A stretch of 64,000 nt of DNA, from assembly GCF_023159225.1 (NCBI RefSeq), contig NC_063175.1, positions 4,729,255 through 4,793,254 on the forward strand, written 5' to 3'. The DNA comes from Perognathus longimembris pacificus. Its lineage: Eukaryota; Chordata; Mammalia; Rodentia; Heteromyidae. The translations under genes and the position numbers were made by a program. The notes beneath the pieces are model-generated. The model was not told the DNA's origin. It searched no databases and was given only the letters and a program-made list of their open reading frames with translations. Shown here piece by piece: positions 11,608-20,798 of the stretch (position 1 is the stretch's first letter; every line of letters begins with the position of its first letter).

Positions 11608-11813
11608 TTCTTTTTTTTTTTTTTTGGCCAGTCCTGGGGCTAAACTCAGAGCCTGAGCACTGTCCTGGCTTCTTTTTGCTCAAGGCTAGAACTCTACCAC
11701 TTGAGCCACAGGGCCACTTCTGGCCTTTTCTATATTGTGGTGCAGAGGAATCGAACCTAGGGCTTCATGTATATGAGGCAAACACTATTGCCACTAAGCC
11801 ATATTCCCAGCCC
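11608..11813 (-). mobile_element. IDL-Geo SINE with 12-bp target-site duplication
   Basis: A poly(T) run starts the element on the plus strand. GGCCAGTCCTGGGGCTAAAC, CAAGGCTAGAACTCTACCAC and GGAATCGAACCTAGGGCTTC follow, ending in ATTCCCAGCCCC. CTGTTAAACATA flanks it at 11596-11607 and 11814-11825. The perfect duplication and intact boxes indicate a fairly young insertion. Confidence 0.93.
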
Positions 11814-11941
11814 CTGTTAAACATAAAAATAAGGATTTAACTCAAGTTTTGCTTGGAAAGAAATTTTTTCTGTCTTTCATAGAAAAGATTTGGAAAGCAT
11901 GACAAAATAGTGAAAGGTAGTTTTGAAAATAAATTGATTTG

Positions 11942-12016
11942 AGATTGGTGCTGGTTTTATGCCAGTAATCCTAGCTACCCATGAGGCTAAAATCTGAGGA
12001 TCACAGCTCAAAGCCT
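11942..12016 (+). mobile_element. B1-Geo SINE left half, split by L1
   Basis: Contains AGTAATCCTAGCTACCCATG and ATCTGAGGATCACAGCTCAA, the B1-like half, ending abruptly at CAAAGCC. The missing second half reappears 3.5 kb away at 15499-15626, so the L1 complex at 12017-15498 was inserted here. About 20 bp of SINE are lost at the break. Confidence 0.75.
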
Positions 12017-12119
12017 TTGTTTTAGCTATGACAACATATGATAAACATTGTTGTGCTGGTGGCTTTAGTGTGTTCTTGTTTGTAGTCTTTTGGGTAGGTG
12101 CTCAAAAGTGCGGCTGCTG
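12017..12119 (-). mobile_element. 3' segment of twin-primed L1, antisense, first part
   Basis: AACATTGTTGTGCTGGTGGC to GTCTTTTGGGTAGGTGCTC is the reverse complement of the L1 ORF2 C-terminal coding region. It stops at AAAAGTGCGGCTGCTG and resumes at 13028 with AAAAGTGGGGCTGCTG. Its L1 3' UTR and tail are missing at the left edge. Confidence 0.8.
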
Positions 12120-13027
12120 CTTTTGGGTATCTATCCAAAAGACCACAAACAAAATCACAGTAATGCCACCAGCACAACAATGGTCATCTCAGCACAATTT
12201 GTCGTAGCGAGAATCTGGAACCAACCCAGATGCCCCTCCATAGATGAATGGATCAGGAAAATGTGGTACATATACACAATGGAATTTTATGCCTCTATCA
12301 GAAAGAATGACATTGTCCCATTTGTAAGGAAATGGAAGGACTTGGAAAAAGTTATACTAAGTGAAGTGAGCCAGACCCAAAGAAACATGGACTCTATGGT
12401 CTCCCTTATTGGGAATAATTAGTACAGGTTTAGGCAAGTCATAGCAGAGTATCACAAAGCCCAATAGCTATACCCTTATGAACACATAAGATGATGCTAA
12501 GTGAAATGAACTCCATGATATGGAAACAATTGTTATATCACACTTGTAACTACTTTCAACGTCCCATGTGTATCTGTAGCTTCTATTATTGATGATGTTC
12601 TTGTATCACCTTCCTGTGGTTGTACCTACACTATCTCTGTAATGTTATCTGAGTATATTGGAAACCGTGTATACTGGTATTGGAAGCAGGAAATTGAAAG
12701 GGAATACCAAATTTGAGAGACACAGGGTAAAAAAGACAAACAACTACAAAAGCAATACTTGCAAAACTGGTGTAAGTGAACTGAACACCTCCGGGGGGGT
12801 GGGAAAGGAAAGGGGGAGGAGGAAGGGGGGTATGAGGGACAAGGTAACAAACAGTACAAGAAATGTATCCAATGCCTAATGTATGAAACTGTAACCTCTC
12901 TGTACATCAGTTTGATAATAAAAAATTGAAAAAATAAAAGAACAGATAGTAGATAACTTTGGGGGAAAAAAGCCTGTAGTTTAAATAAAGTTGTTTAAAT
13001 TTTCTGGTTAATAGCAAAAAAAAAAAA
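12120..13027 (+). mobile_element. Younger 5'-truncated L1 inserted inside an older L1
   Basis: A sense L1 starts at TTGGGTATCTATCCAAAAGA and runs through the end of ORF2 (stop at 12420-12422). The 3' UTR follows with a G-rich tract (12790-12835), and then TTTGATAATAAAAAATTG. It is flanked by a 16-bp target-site duplication with one mismatch (12104-12119 and 13028-13043). After the normal L1 3' end there are 75 extra bases and a second poly(A), see 12941-13015. The residual ORF2 frame (12090-12422) keeps the L1 C-terminal sequence but has no upstream catalytic domains. Confidence 0.88.
12941..13015 (+). other. Candidate L1 3'-transduced segment
   Basis: Non-L1 sequence sits between the L1's own A-rich 3' end (about 12920-12940) and a terminal poly(A) of about 16 nt. 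It contains its own AATAAA at 12984-12989, 26 nt before the final tail, and lies inside the target-site duplication. This is the textbook layout of read-through past the L1 poly(A) signal into 3' flanking DNA of the source locus. Confidence 0.7.
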
Positions 13028-13402
13028 AAAAGTGGGGCTGCTGGGTCATAGGGGAGCTCTATGTTTCGCTTTCTGAGGAATCTCCATACTGCTTTCCAGA
13101 GTGGCTGAACCAGTTTACATTCCCACCAACAATGATGTAGGGTTCCCTTTTGGCCACATCCCCTCCAACATTTATTATTGTTAGTTTTCTTGATAAGGGA
13201 CATTCTTACTGGGGTGAGGTAGAATCTCAATGTTGTTTTGATTTGCGTTTCTTTTATGGCCAGTGATGTAGAGCACTTTTTCATATGTCTCTTGGCCATT
13301 CTCATTTCCTCATCAGAGAAGTCTTTTTAAGTCTTTAGCCCACTTGCTGATGGGCTGTTGGTTCTTTGCGGTTTTGTTTTGGAGGAATTTAATTTTCCTA
13401 GA
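13028..13402 (-). mobile_element. 3' segment of twin-primed L1, antisense, second part
   Basis: Continues the antisense L1 from 12119. Its minus-strand frame (12907-13305, read from 13305 down) keeps the cysteine-rich C-terminal motif [18 protein letters not shown]. It ends at GGAGGAATTTAATTTT (13381-13396), whose reverse complement equals the end of the sense L1 segment at 15483-15498 with one mismatch. This marks the inversion joint. Confidence 0.85.
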
Positions 13403-13782
13403 AAAAAATGATATCCTCAAACTCAGCCATGAAGATTTAAACCTTCTAAACAGCCCCATATCCAGCATTGAAATAGAACCGGAATAAGAGATCTCCCATC
13501 CAAGAAAAGCCCAGGTCCAGATGGATTCACAGAAGAATTCTACAAGGCCTTCAAAACAGAACTCACACCAATATTTCTCAAACTCTTCAATGAAATTGAA
13601 AGAGAAAGTTCACCACCAAACATATTCTATGAAGTCAGTATAACCCTCATCCCAAAACCAGGCAGGGACTCATCCTGGAAAGAGAACTATAGACCAATTT
13701 CCCTGATGAACATTGATGGAAAAAGTTTTAACAAAATTCTGGACAATCAACTTCAACAGGTCATCAAAAAAAAAAAATCATG

Positions 13783-13989
13783 GGGGCTGGGGATATAGCC
13801 TAGTGGCAAGAGTGCCTGCCTCGGATACACGAGGCCCTAGGTTCGATTCCCCAGCACCACATATACAGAAAACGGCCAGAAGCGGCGCTGTGGCTCAAGT
13901 GGCAGAGTGCTAGCCTTGAGCAGGAAGAAGCCAGGGACAGTGCTCAGGCCCCGGAGTCCAAGGCCCAGGACAGGCCAAAAAAAAAAAAA
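13783..13989 (+). mobile_element. Young full-length IDL-Geo SINE
   Basis: The left half has an A-box TAGCCTAGTGG (13796-13806) and a B-box GGTTCGATTCC (13840-13850) in near-perfect Pol III form. The right half begins ACGGCCAGAAGCGGCGCTGT. It ends in an A tail and is flanked by AAAAAAATCATG at 13771-13782 and 13990-14001. It retains CpGs lost in other copies, so it is probably the youngest SINE in the single-copy flank. Confidence 0.95.
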
Positions 13990-14169
13990 AAAAAAATCAT
14001 GCACCATGATCAAAATCCAGTTTGATCATGGGATGCATGGATGCATAATTGGTTCAATATACACAAGTCAATTAATGTAATCCACCACATCTACTGGAGC
14101 AAGGTAAAGAATCACATATTTATATCTCTAGATGCGGAAAAGGCATTTGTTAAAATCCAGCAATGATTT

Positions 14170-14890
14170 ATGATAAAAGCCCTGGAAAAACTGGGATTCC
14201 AGGAAATATTACTGAATATAATAAAGGCAGTCTATGACAAACCAAGAGCAAGCATAATTCTAAACAGTGAAAAGCTAAAACCGTTCCCTTTAAAATCAGG
14301 AGCAAGACAGGGATGTCTGCTCTCTCCTCTCCTCTTCAACATAGTACTAGCCAGAGCAACTAGGCAAAAAGAAAACATAAAGGAGATCCAAATAGGAAAA
14401 GATGAAGTTAAACTTTCTCTCTTTGCAGATGACATGATCCTATACCTAAAGAACCCCATAGACTCTACTCCCAAGCTACTAGAGCTGATCCAAAACTTTG
14501 GCAAAGTCGCAGGATATAAAATAAACCCCCCAAAATCAATGGCCTTTCTAAATACCAATGACCCAAAGACTGAGGCCGAAATCAGGAAAGCAACTCCTTT
14601 TGCAATAGCCTCCAAAAAACATAAAATACCTAAGAATAACCTTATCCAAAGAAGTGAAAGACCTCTATGATGGGAACTTTAAAAACAGGAAAAATGAAAT
14701 TAAGGCAGAACTAAGGAAATGGAAAAACCTCCCATACTCCTGGATTGGGAGGATTAACATTGTGAAAATGGCAATATTTCCAAAGGCTATCTACAAATTC
14801 AATGCAATACTCATCAGTATCCCAACACCATTTTTTAATGAAATAGAGGAAGCAATCCAGAAATTAATATGGAACAATAAAAGATTGTGA
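14170..14890 (+). pseudogene. L1 ORF2 reverse-transcriptase remnant
   Basis: The first frame (14170-14670) has the RT finger/palm motif [14 protein letters not shown] (residues 44-57) and the catalytic FADD (residues 85-88 of this frame). A frameshift near 14650 moves the continuation to 14654-14890, with [20 protein letters not shown]. No endonuclease domain is present. Stops and the frameshift rule out function. Confidence 0.9.
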
Positions 14891-15498
14891 ATAGCAAAAA
14901 TATTCTTAAGCAGAAAGAACGGTGCTAGAGGAATTACAATACCATCTTCAAGCTATATTATAAAGCTATAGTAATAAAAACAGCTTGGTATTGGCACCGG
15001 AACAGGCCTGAAGAATAATGGAACAGAACTGAAGACCCAGAAATGAACTCACAGAACTATGCCTACTTAATCTTTGATAAAGGAGCTAAAAAATTGATGG
15101 AAGAAAGATAACCTCTTTAAATGGTGCTGGCAAAACTGGTTCAACACCTGCAACAAACTAAAACTAGATCTTTATATATCACCCTGCACCAAAATCAGTT
15201 CCAAATGGATCAAAGAACTCAAAATTAAAACAGATACCCTGAAAACACTAAAAGAAGGAGTAGGAGAAACACTTGAGCTCCTTGGCACTTCCTTAATAAA
15301 GGCCCAGAAATGCTACAGATCAAAGAAAGGTTGGACAAATGGGACTGCATCAAACTGCAGAGCTTCTGCAAGGCAAAGGACATAGCTTGCAAGATAAACA
15401 GAAAGCCCACAGATTGGGAAAAGATCTTTAATGGCCATACAACGGACAAAGGCCTCATATGTAAAATATATGCAGAACTAAAAAAATTAAATCCCTCC

Positions 15499-15626
15499 TA
15501 TGAGACTCTTAAGCACTCCAAAACCAGAAGTGGAGAAGAGCTGTGGCTCCACTTCTGAGAAACAAGGCTCAGGACAGCATCCATGCCTTGAGAACAAGCA
15601 CCGCAACTGACCAAAAAAATAAAAAA
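15499..15626 (+). mobile_element. B1-Geo SINE right half (copy 1)
   Basis: TATGAGACTCTTAAGCACTC, then AAAACCAGAAGTGGAGAAGA and AGCTGTGGCTCC, with an A-rich tail. It is the other half of the SINE broken at 12016. Only this half lies inside the duplicated unit. Confidence 0.7.
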
Positions 15627-16927
15627 GAATTGATTTAGCTAAGACTTTTCCTCTTTCTCTGTCTCTCTCAATCTTGCTGAATTCCTTGATAGTTTAACTT
15701 TGAGTAGTTATTTAATCCCTTGGACCTATTTCACATGTAAACTTATTTCACATATTAAAGTGATTTAATTCCTTAAATTTACGTCACCTGTAGGTTAGAA
15801 TAAAAAGCTTTATTCATTTTGTAAGACATCCAGAATTTATGAGTAGATACACAAAGTTCTTGGCATGTAATAAGAACTAAACAAACATTCTTTCTCTTCT
15901 TCAGTTTACAGCATTGGAAATGACCTAAGATTTGATGTTGGGAAGTATATTCCCAGAGCAACATGGATCTGTGAAGCCCATAATCTGGCCATAAAGGATT
16001 TCTACAAATATAAGCAGTAGGATCTCTAAAGTTTGATATTGCTTCAAATCTAATTTTAAGCAAGCAAAATTATTTTCAGTATTAGATTTATATACTTTGA
16101 AATATAAATATTATGTTCAAGAGCAAAAATACAAAGATACATGCAATGTTTGGAAAGAGAATGCAAGGTCTTACATTTTAAAAATTGGAAAAGAAATATT
16201 TTACAGTCTTAAACTGAAACACCGTTAGTATTTTATCTTAAACGAAAACAGTCTATCTTGGTGCAGATGGCCTAATGCTACCTCATTGCTTGTACTGAAA
16301 GAGCATATGGTCTAGTTACTTGTAAATGTGTCAGTGAAATAATTTAATTACAGTGCTACTATCAAAAATCTGGCATCAGCTCAGATTACAAAAAAAGGTG
16401 AATTAGCTGTGTTGAAAATTATTTGTATTGTTTAGTGGTAGGTATTCCATAAATTTCTAGTCTAACTTGAAAGATTTAACAAATTATTCTTATGTTAGTT
16501 TATTCACACAGTTTATTCTACTTATACAGGAAATAAACCACAAAATGAACAATGTCAAATGATGACAAAAAATATCAATTTGTTTTCATTGTATTCAATG
16601 ATTCATAACCATTACACAGCTCCTCTGAATGATCAATATTAAAGTTTAGCATGAGAGCTGGAGTCAAAATTTGTGGCTTCATAAATTAATTGGTAATTTA
16701 TTTCAAACCCAATGCTGTACTGGGCTGACTATAACCTGAGTCAGAATTGGCCATTAAAACTGGAATCCAGAATCAGGTTCTAAGTAATGTAAACCAAGAA
16801 TGTAAGACTAACTAGAAAATAAGCAAAAGGTGGATAGGTGGATTGGGTAGTAGACAATAGTGTTGTCTTGATCATCTAGGATTTATTTTATGATTTTACA
16901 CGTTCAGTAGTTTGGTTTGCTACCTGA
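15627..16927. other. Unique AT-rich part of unit (copy 1)
   Basis: No repeat family was recognised over 1.3 kb. It contains a weak terminal-exon candidate at 15905-16020, described separately, and an AATAAA at 16532-16537. Confidence 0.45.
15905..16020 (+). other. Weak terminal-exon candidate (copy 1)
   Basis: A pyrimidine-rich acceptor (TTCTTTCTCTTCTTCAG, ending at 15904) precedes a 37-codon open frame (15907-16017) closed by TAG. The peptide has no family I recognise. The opposite strand is also open (15779-16063), no upstream exon was found, and such a short frame can arise by chance. It may be nothing. Confidence 0.15.
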
Positions 16928-16943
16928 AAGTTCTAAATAAGAG

Positions 16944-17155
16944 GGGCTGGGAATATGGCCTAGTGGTAGAGTACTTGCCTAGCATGCACAAAGCCCTGGG
17001 TTTGATTCCTCATCACCACATAAACAGAAAAAGCTGGAAGTGGCACTGTGGCTAAAGAGGTAGAATGCTAGCTAGCCTTGAGCAAAAAGAAGCCAGGGAC
17101 AGTGCTCAAGCCCTGAGTCTAAGCCCTAGGACTGGCAAAAAAAAAACCCAAAAAC
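16944..17155 (+). mobile_element. IDL-Geo SINE (copy 1)
   Basis: GGGCTGGGAATATGGCCTAG head, B-box GGTTTGATTCC, then GCTGGAAGTGGCACTGTGG and CCTTGAGCAAAAAGAAGCCA, with an A tail. The target-site duplication is AAGTTCTAAATAAGAG (16928-16943), one base shorter on the right (17156-17170). Confidence 0.93.
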
Positions 17156-17187
17156 AAGTTCAAATAAGAGTGATATTGAAAAGCTTG

Positions 17188-18274
17188 ATATGAAAAATGA
17201 TAATTGAAAAAATACTCTACATCACTGGCCATAAAGGAAATGCAAATCAAAACAACATTGAGATTCCATCTCACCCCAGCAAGAATGTCATATATCAAGA
17301 AAACTAATAATAACAATTGTTGGAGGGGATGTGGCCAAAAGGGAACCCTACTTCATTGTTGGTGGGAATGTAAACTGGTTCAGCCACTCTGGCAAGCAGT
17401 ATGGAGATTCCTCAGCAGGCTCAATATAGAACTCCCCTATGACCCAGGAGCCCCACTGTTGGGTATCTATCCAAAAGCCCACAAACAAAATCACAGTAAT
17501 GCCACCAGCACAACAATGTTCATCGCAGCACAATTTGTCATAGCGAGAAGCTGGAACCAACCCAGATGCCCCTCCATAGATGAATGGATCAGGAAAATGT
17601 GGTACATTTACACAATGGAATTTTATGCCTCTATCAGAAAGAATGACATTGTTCCATTTGTAAGGAAATGGAAGGACTTGGAAAAAGTTATACTAAGTCA
17701 AGTGAGCCAGACCCAAAGAAACATGGACTCTATGGCCTCCCTTATTGGGAATAATTAGTACAGGTTTAGGCAAGCCATAGCAGAGCATCACAAGGCCCAA
17801 TAGCTATACCCTTAGAAACACATAAGATGATGCTAATTGAAATGAACTCCATGTTATGGAAACAAGTGATATATCACAGTTGTAACCACTTTCAACGTCC
17901 TATGTGTATGTGTAGTTTCTATTATAGATAATGTTTTGTATCACCTTCCTATGTTTGTACCTACACTATCTCTGTAATCTTATCTGAGTATATTGGAAAC
18001 CGTGTTTACTGGTATTGGAAGTAGGAAATTCAAAGGGAATACCAAATTCGAGAGACACAGGGTAAAAAAAGAGAAATAACTACAAAAGCAATACTTGCAA
18101 AACTGGTGTAAGTGAACTGAACACCAGGGGGGAGGAGGGAAAAGGGGGGAGGGAGGGCGGCATGAGGGACAAGGCAACAAACAGTACAAGAAATGTATCC
18201 AATGCCCAACGTATGATACTGTAACCTCTCTGTACGTAAGTTTGATAATAAAAATTTGAGAAAAAAAAAAAAAA
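17188..18274 (+). mobile_element. 5'-truncated L1 with complete 3' end (copy 1)
   Basis: Begins within the ORF2 C-terminal part (about GAAAAAATACTCTACATCAC) and contains the rest of ORF2 to a stop at 17756-17758. The 3' UTR has a G-rich polypurine tract (18127-18160). AATAAA lies at 18247-18252 and poly(A) at 18261-18274. It is of the same subfamily as the young L1 at 12120. Confidence 0.93.
17204..17758 (+). pseudogene. L1 ORF2 C-terminal fragment, 184 codons open (copy 1)
   Basis: An open frame carrying the ORF2 C-terminal cysteine motif of the C-x3-C-x7-H-x4-C type ([18 protein letters not shown]) and the conserved [17 protein letters not shown] block. It lacks endonuclease and reverse-transcriptase domains, so it is a 5'-truncated retrotransposon remnant. 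Its intactness implies recent insertion. Confidence 0.93.
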
Positions 18275-18719
18275 GCTGGGAGCCAGTGGCTCACACCTAT
18301 AATCCTAGATACTCAGGATGCTCACAAGATATGAGGATCACAGTTGCAAGCCAACCAGGGCAGAAAAATCCATGAAACTCTTTTTTTTTGTTTTTTGCCA
18401 GTCTTGGGGCTTGACTCAGGGCCTGAGCACTGTCCTTGGCTTCTTTTTGCTCAAGGATAGCACTCTGCCAACTTGAGCCACAGCATCATTTCTGGCCTTT
18501 TCTATATATGTGGTGCTGAGGAATCGAACCTAGGGCTTCATGTATATGAGGCAAGCACTCTTGCTGCTAGGCCATATTCCCAGTCCCTATGAAACTCTTA
18601 ACTACAATCAATCAGCAAAAATGCAGGAGTGGAGCTGGGGCTCAATTAGTAGTGTATTAGCTTTGATTGGAAAACAAAAGTTAAGGGCAGTTCCAGGCCC
18701 TGACTTCATGCCCCAGTAC

Positions 18720-18721
<2 letters not shown>
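18275..18721 (+). mobile_element. B1-Geo SINE split by IDL-Geo (copy 1)
   Basis: The left half (18275-18382) has GTGGCTCACACCTATAATCC. The right half (18600-18721) has GGAGTGGAGCTGGGGCTCAA and ends in the (CA)n tract. The SINE starts directly on the poly(A) of the upstream L1. Confidence 0.85.
18383..18588 (-). mobile_element. IDL-Geo SINE nested in B1-Geo (copy 1)
   Basis: Antisense element: GCCAGTCTTGGGGCTTGACT, CAAGGATAGCACTCTGCCAA, GGAATCGAACCTAGGGCTTC, ending CCATATTCCCAGTCCC. The target-site duplication ATGAAACTCTT lies at 18372-18382 and 18589-18599. Confidence 0.94.

Positions 18722-18722
<1 letters not shown>

Positions 18723-18779
<57 letters not shown>
18723..18779. repeat. (CA)n microsatellite (copy 1)
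   Basis: A perfect 57-nt CA run at the 3' tail of the B1-Geo SINE. The length is identical in all three copies. Six-frame translation gives meaningless HTHT/CVCV peptides. Confidence 0.98.
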
Positions 18780-18782
<3 letters not shown>

Positions 18783-19109
18783 CTGGAGGATGAATAATTT
18801 CTCCAGGAGATGATCAAGTATAGAAAGCTTCAAAAGCAGTTGTCTCTGGGGATGATATAGTAACATCATGGCCTGAGATAAATATGCTGCATTGAGGGTA
18901 CCAAGGATGATGTTGCTTCATACTTCCAAAAGTTAAAAAATTGTCATGAGATTTTTAATATGTTAATAGCTAATTAAAAATTCTAGAAGCTACAAGTCCC
19001 ATTTTCACAAAAATTGTCATCATCAAACCAGAAATAGTTAAGAATATATTTAAGAATAATAATCACAGTAGCAGTGATTATACTGACAATAGTGGCAGCA
19101 AACACAAAT
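18780..19109. other. Unassigned stretch of unit (copy 1)
   Basis: Nothing recognised. Confidence 0.4.
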
Positions 19110-19270
19110 TGTTAACTACTGCATCATGCACAGTGCATTGTATTATTTAATCTCCACTGGAATTCTGATAAATATTCTACTGGTCGCATTCCCAAGATAA
19201 GGTGCTTTGGAAACGTTAGGTAAATTAAGATGCTTGAAAGTGACAGATCTGATTTGATAAAATTACATTA
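19110..19270 (-). repeat. MIR-like ancient SINE, antisense (copy 1)
   Basis: GCATTGTATTATTTAATCTC, AATATTCTACTGGTCGCATT and GGTAAATTAAGATGCTTGAA follow the antisense MIR order. Strongly decayed. Confidence 0.45.
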
Positions 19271-19482
19271 AAATCAGGGTTAACCCTAGCAAGCATAAGC
19301 CTCTGAATTTGAACTCCACTTTCACCGTAAATAAATAACAAAAAAGGATCACAGTTGCCAATGAAGTTTATAAAAGCCTTTATAAATATTTGTACAATTG
19401 AGTAATATAATGATGATGTACATTTATTGAATATTTAATGTCTCTTAGGCTCAGTATTTAACACTTCTTCCTTTCTTTCTGC

Positions 19483-19695
19483 AGGTCCTGAGGCTTGCAG
19501 TCAGGGCATTGGTGCTATCTCTGAACTTTTTGGTCAAGTCTAGTGCTCTACCACTTGATCCACAGCTCCACTTCCATCTTTTTGATGGCTAATTGGAAAT
19601 AACAGTCAGCTCCGCCTAGGCTGGCTTGCACCTTGATCCTCAGATTCAGCTTCCTGAATAGTTAGGATTACAGGCTTAAGCCTCTGGCCCCTGGC
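19483..19695 (-). mobile_element. B1-Geo composite SINE, antisense (copy 1)
   Basis: The Geo half comes first (AGTCTAGTGCTCTACCACTT, GATCCACAGCTCCACTTCC). The reverse-complement B1-like half follows (CTAGGCTGGCTTGCACCTTG, GTTAGGATTACAGGCTTAAG, CCCCTGGC). Confidence 0.88.
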
Positions 19696-19704
19696 TTTTT
19701 TTAA

Positions 19705-20337
19705 ATGCTCTTTATAATATCAGCTCATTTACATTTTATAATACCCCAAGAGTCAGGACCAGTATGTGTCAGAGTCAGAATTCAAATGGGAGAACCCATC
19801 TGTGCCAAAGGCCTCAATGCAAGGGCTTTGCTACAATGTGGATATTTGCATAACTTGAACCTTCCTGATTTCTATTTACTGGAAAGGTTCTATCTGCTGG
19901 AAAACATTTGGTGTTTTCCTTCTCTACATCATAAAGTATTTCAACAGTTGTTGAAGACATTGTACACCAAATTTTATCTCAGGAAATCATTCTCCGTATA
20001 CATATTCAATTATTTTCTGATTTATGTCTCAAAAGTACTAACCCTAGAATCCCAGATCTTTGAGATGAAGAGTAACGTGTATGCATCAGAAGGAATTCCT
20101 GTGGATCAACTGTTTGTTGATGTCTGTGTTACCGATGATACTTTCATGTCATGGTTCAGACAACTGTTTGAGTCCCTGAGCATCTCTTTTTTAGGATGCC
20201 AATTGCATGACCTTCTGAGAGATTCAAAGCCCCCTTGGCCCATCAACATGCCCTCCCAAAGAAACCCAGCTGGAAATACTCCTGTCCTTCAATCTCATTC
20301 ATCCTATCTTATCCCAGTCCTAATTCTGTTTTCATAA
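19705..20337 (+). other. 210-codon open reading frame, unknown (copy 1)
   Basis: The longest open frame in the unit that is not explained by a transposable element or microsatellite. It opens 9 bp after the antisense SINE. The first 40 or so codons overlap sequence resembling an old MIR (GTCAGAGTCAGAATTCAAAT). The product would have no obvious signal peptide, clear domain or repeat. The C-terminal third (from about residue 120) is less AT-rich than its surroundings. No Kozak-like context, splice structure or nearby promoter supports expression. It could be a chance frame, part of an old retrocopy, or an unrecognised exon. All three copies encode the same peptide. Confidence 0.25.
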
Positions 20338-20798
20338 TTAACCCTGGCTTGAAGATCTGACAAAAGTATACTTGAGCAGAAAAACTGAAAACTGAGGAAA
20401 AGATACGCAGATCTAAACTCATATGCATTAGCAGACAGGGAAAGGAAGGTCAGCTAGGAGAAATTTACACACAGATTATCACAAAGATATTTTTCATCAT
20501 AATCAATTTCAAAGGGATAACCTATCTATTTTACAGTTATTGATTTTACACCTGTAAAAAACCAACATAGATTGTAGCCATTAATATTTTCATAAAACTG
20601 TGTTTTCTAAATTATTTTCAAAAAGAAGAATGCTTGTCATCAAATTTTACTTGCATGAAATGTTAACTCCCACCACTTTCCTCAAATGATAAAACGATCT
20701 CCAAATACATCAACATATGATTGGCTATTGATAAATATCCTAATCAACTTACCAATGCCTCTTTGTGCTAACCTATCCCCTCCCTCTCCATAATGTGC

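Larger units (their letters stand above)
13403..15498 (+). mobile_element. Inverted 5' segment of twin-primed L1 (ORF2 RT and downstream)
   Basis: Sense-orientation ORF2, 5'-truncated near the N-terminal part of the reverse transcriptase domain. It runs to the region just upstream of the segment found antisense at 13402 to 12017. In L1 coordinates the two pieces abut with about 16 bp of overlap, the expected product of twin priming on a minus-strand insertion. An IDL-Geo SINE interrupts it at 13783-13989. Frameshifts and stops (for example after 14670 and 14887) make it dead. Positions from 15168 on also belong to copy 1 of the tandem array. Confidence 0.85.

Noticed and set aside
12626..12907. 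Protein genes in the G-rich/C-rich tract (both strands), also at 17980-18294
   Set aside because: These are shadow frames of the L1 3' UTR polypurine tract.
13783..13860. tRNA-Ala gene
   Set aside because: The A and B boxes belong to the tRNA-derived head of an IDL-Geo SINE with a tail and target-site duplication. No tRNA cloverleaf end is present.
15225..15458. Leucine-rich minus-strand membrane protein (77 codons, repeated in each unit)
   Set aside because: Antisense shadow of L1 ORF2.
17204..17758. A real 184-residue cellular protein gene
   Set aside because: It is the L1 ORF2 C-terminus with the cysteine motif, 5'-truncated, followed by an L1 3' UTR and poly(A).
18540..18869. His-Thr and Cys-Val repeat proteins around 18.7 kb and the equivalents in copies 2 and 3
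   Set aside because: Translation of a (CA)n tract and its SINE flank.
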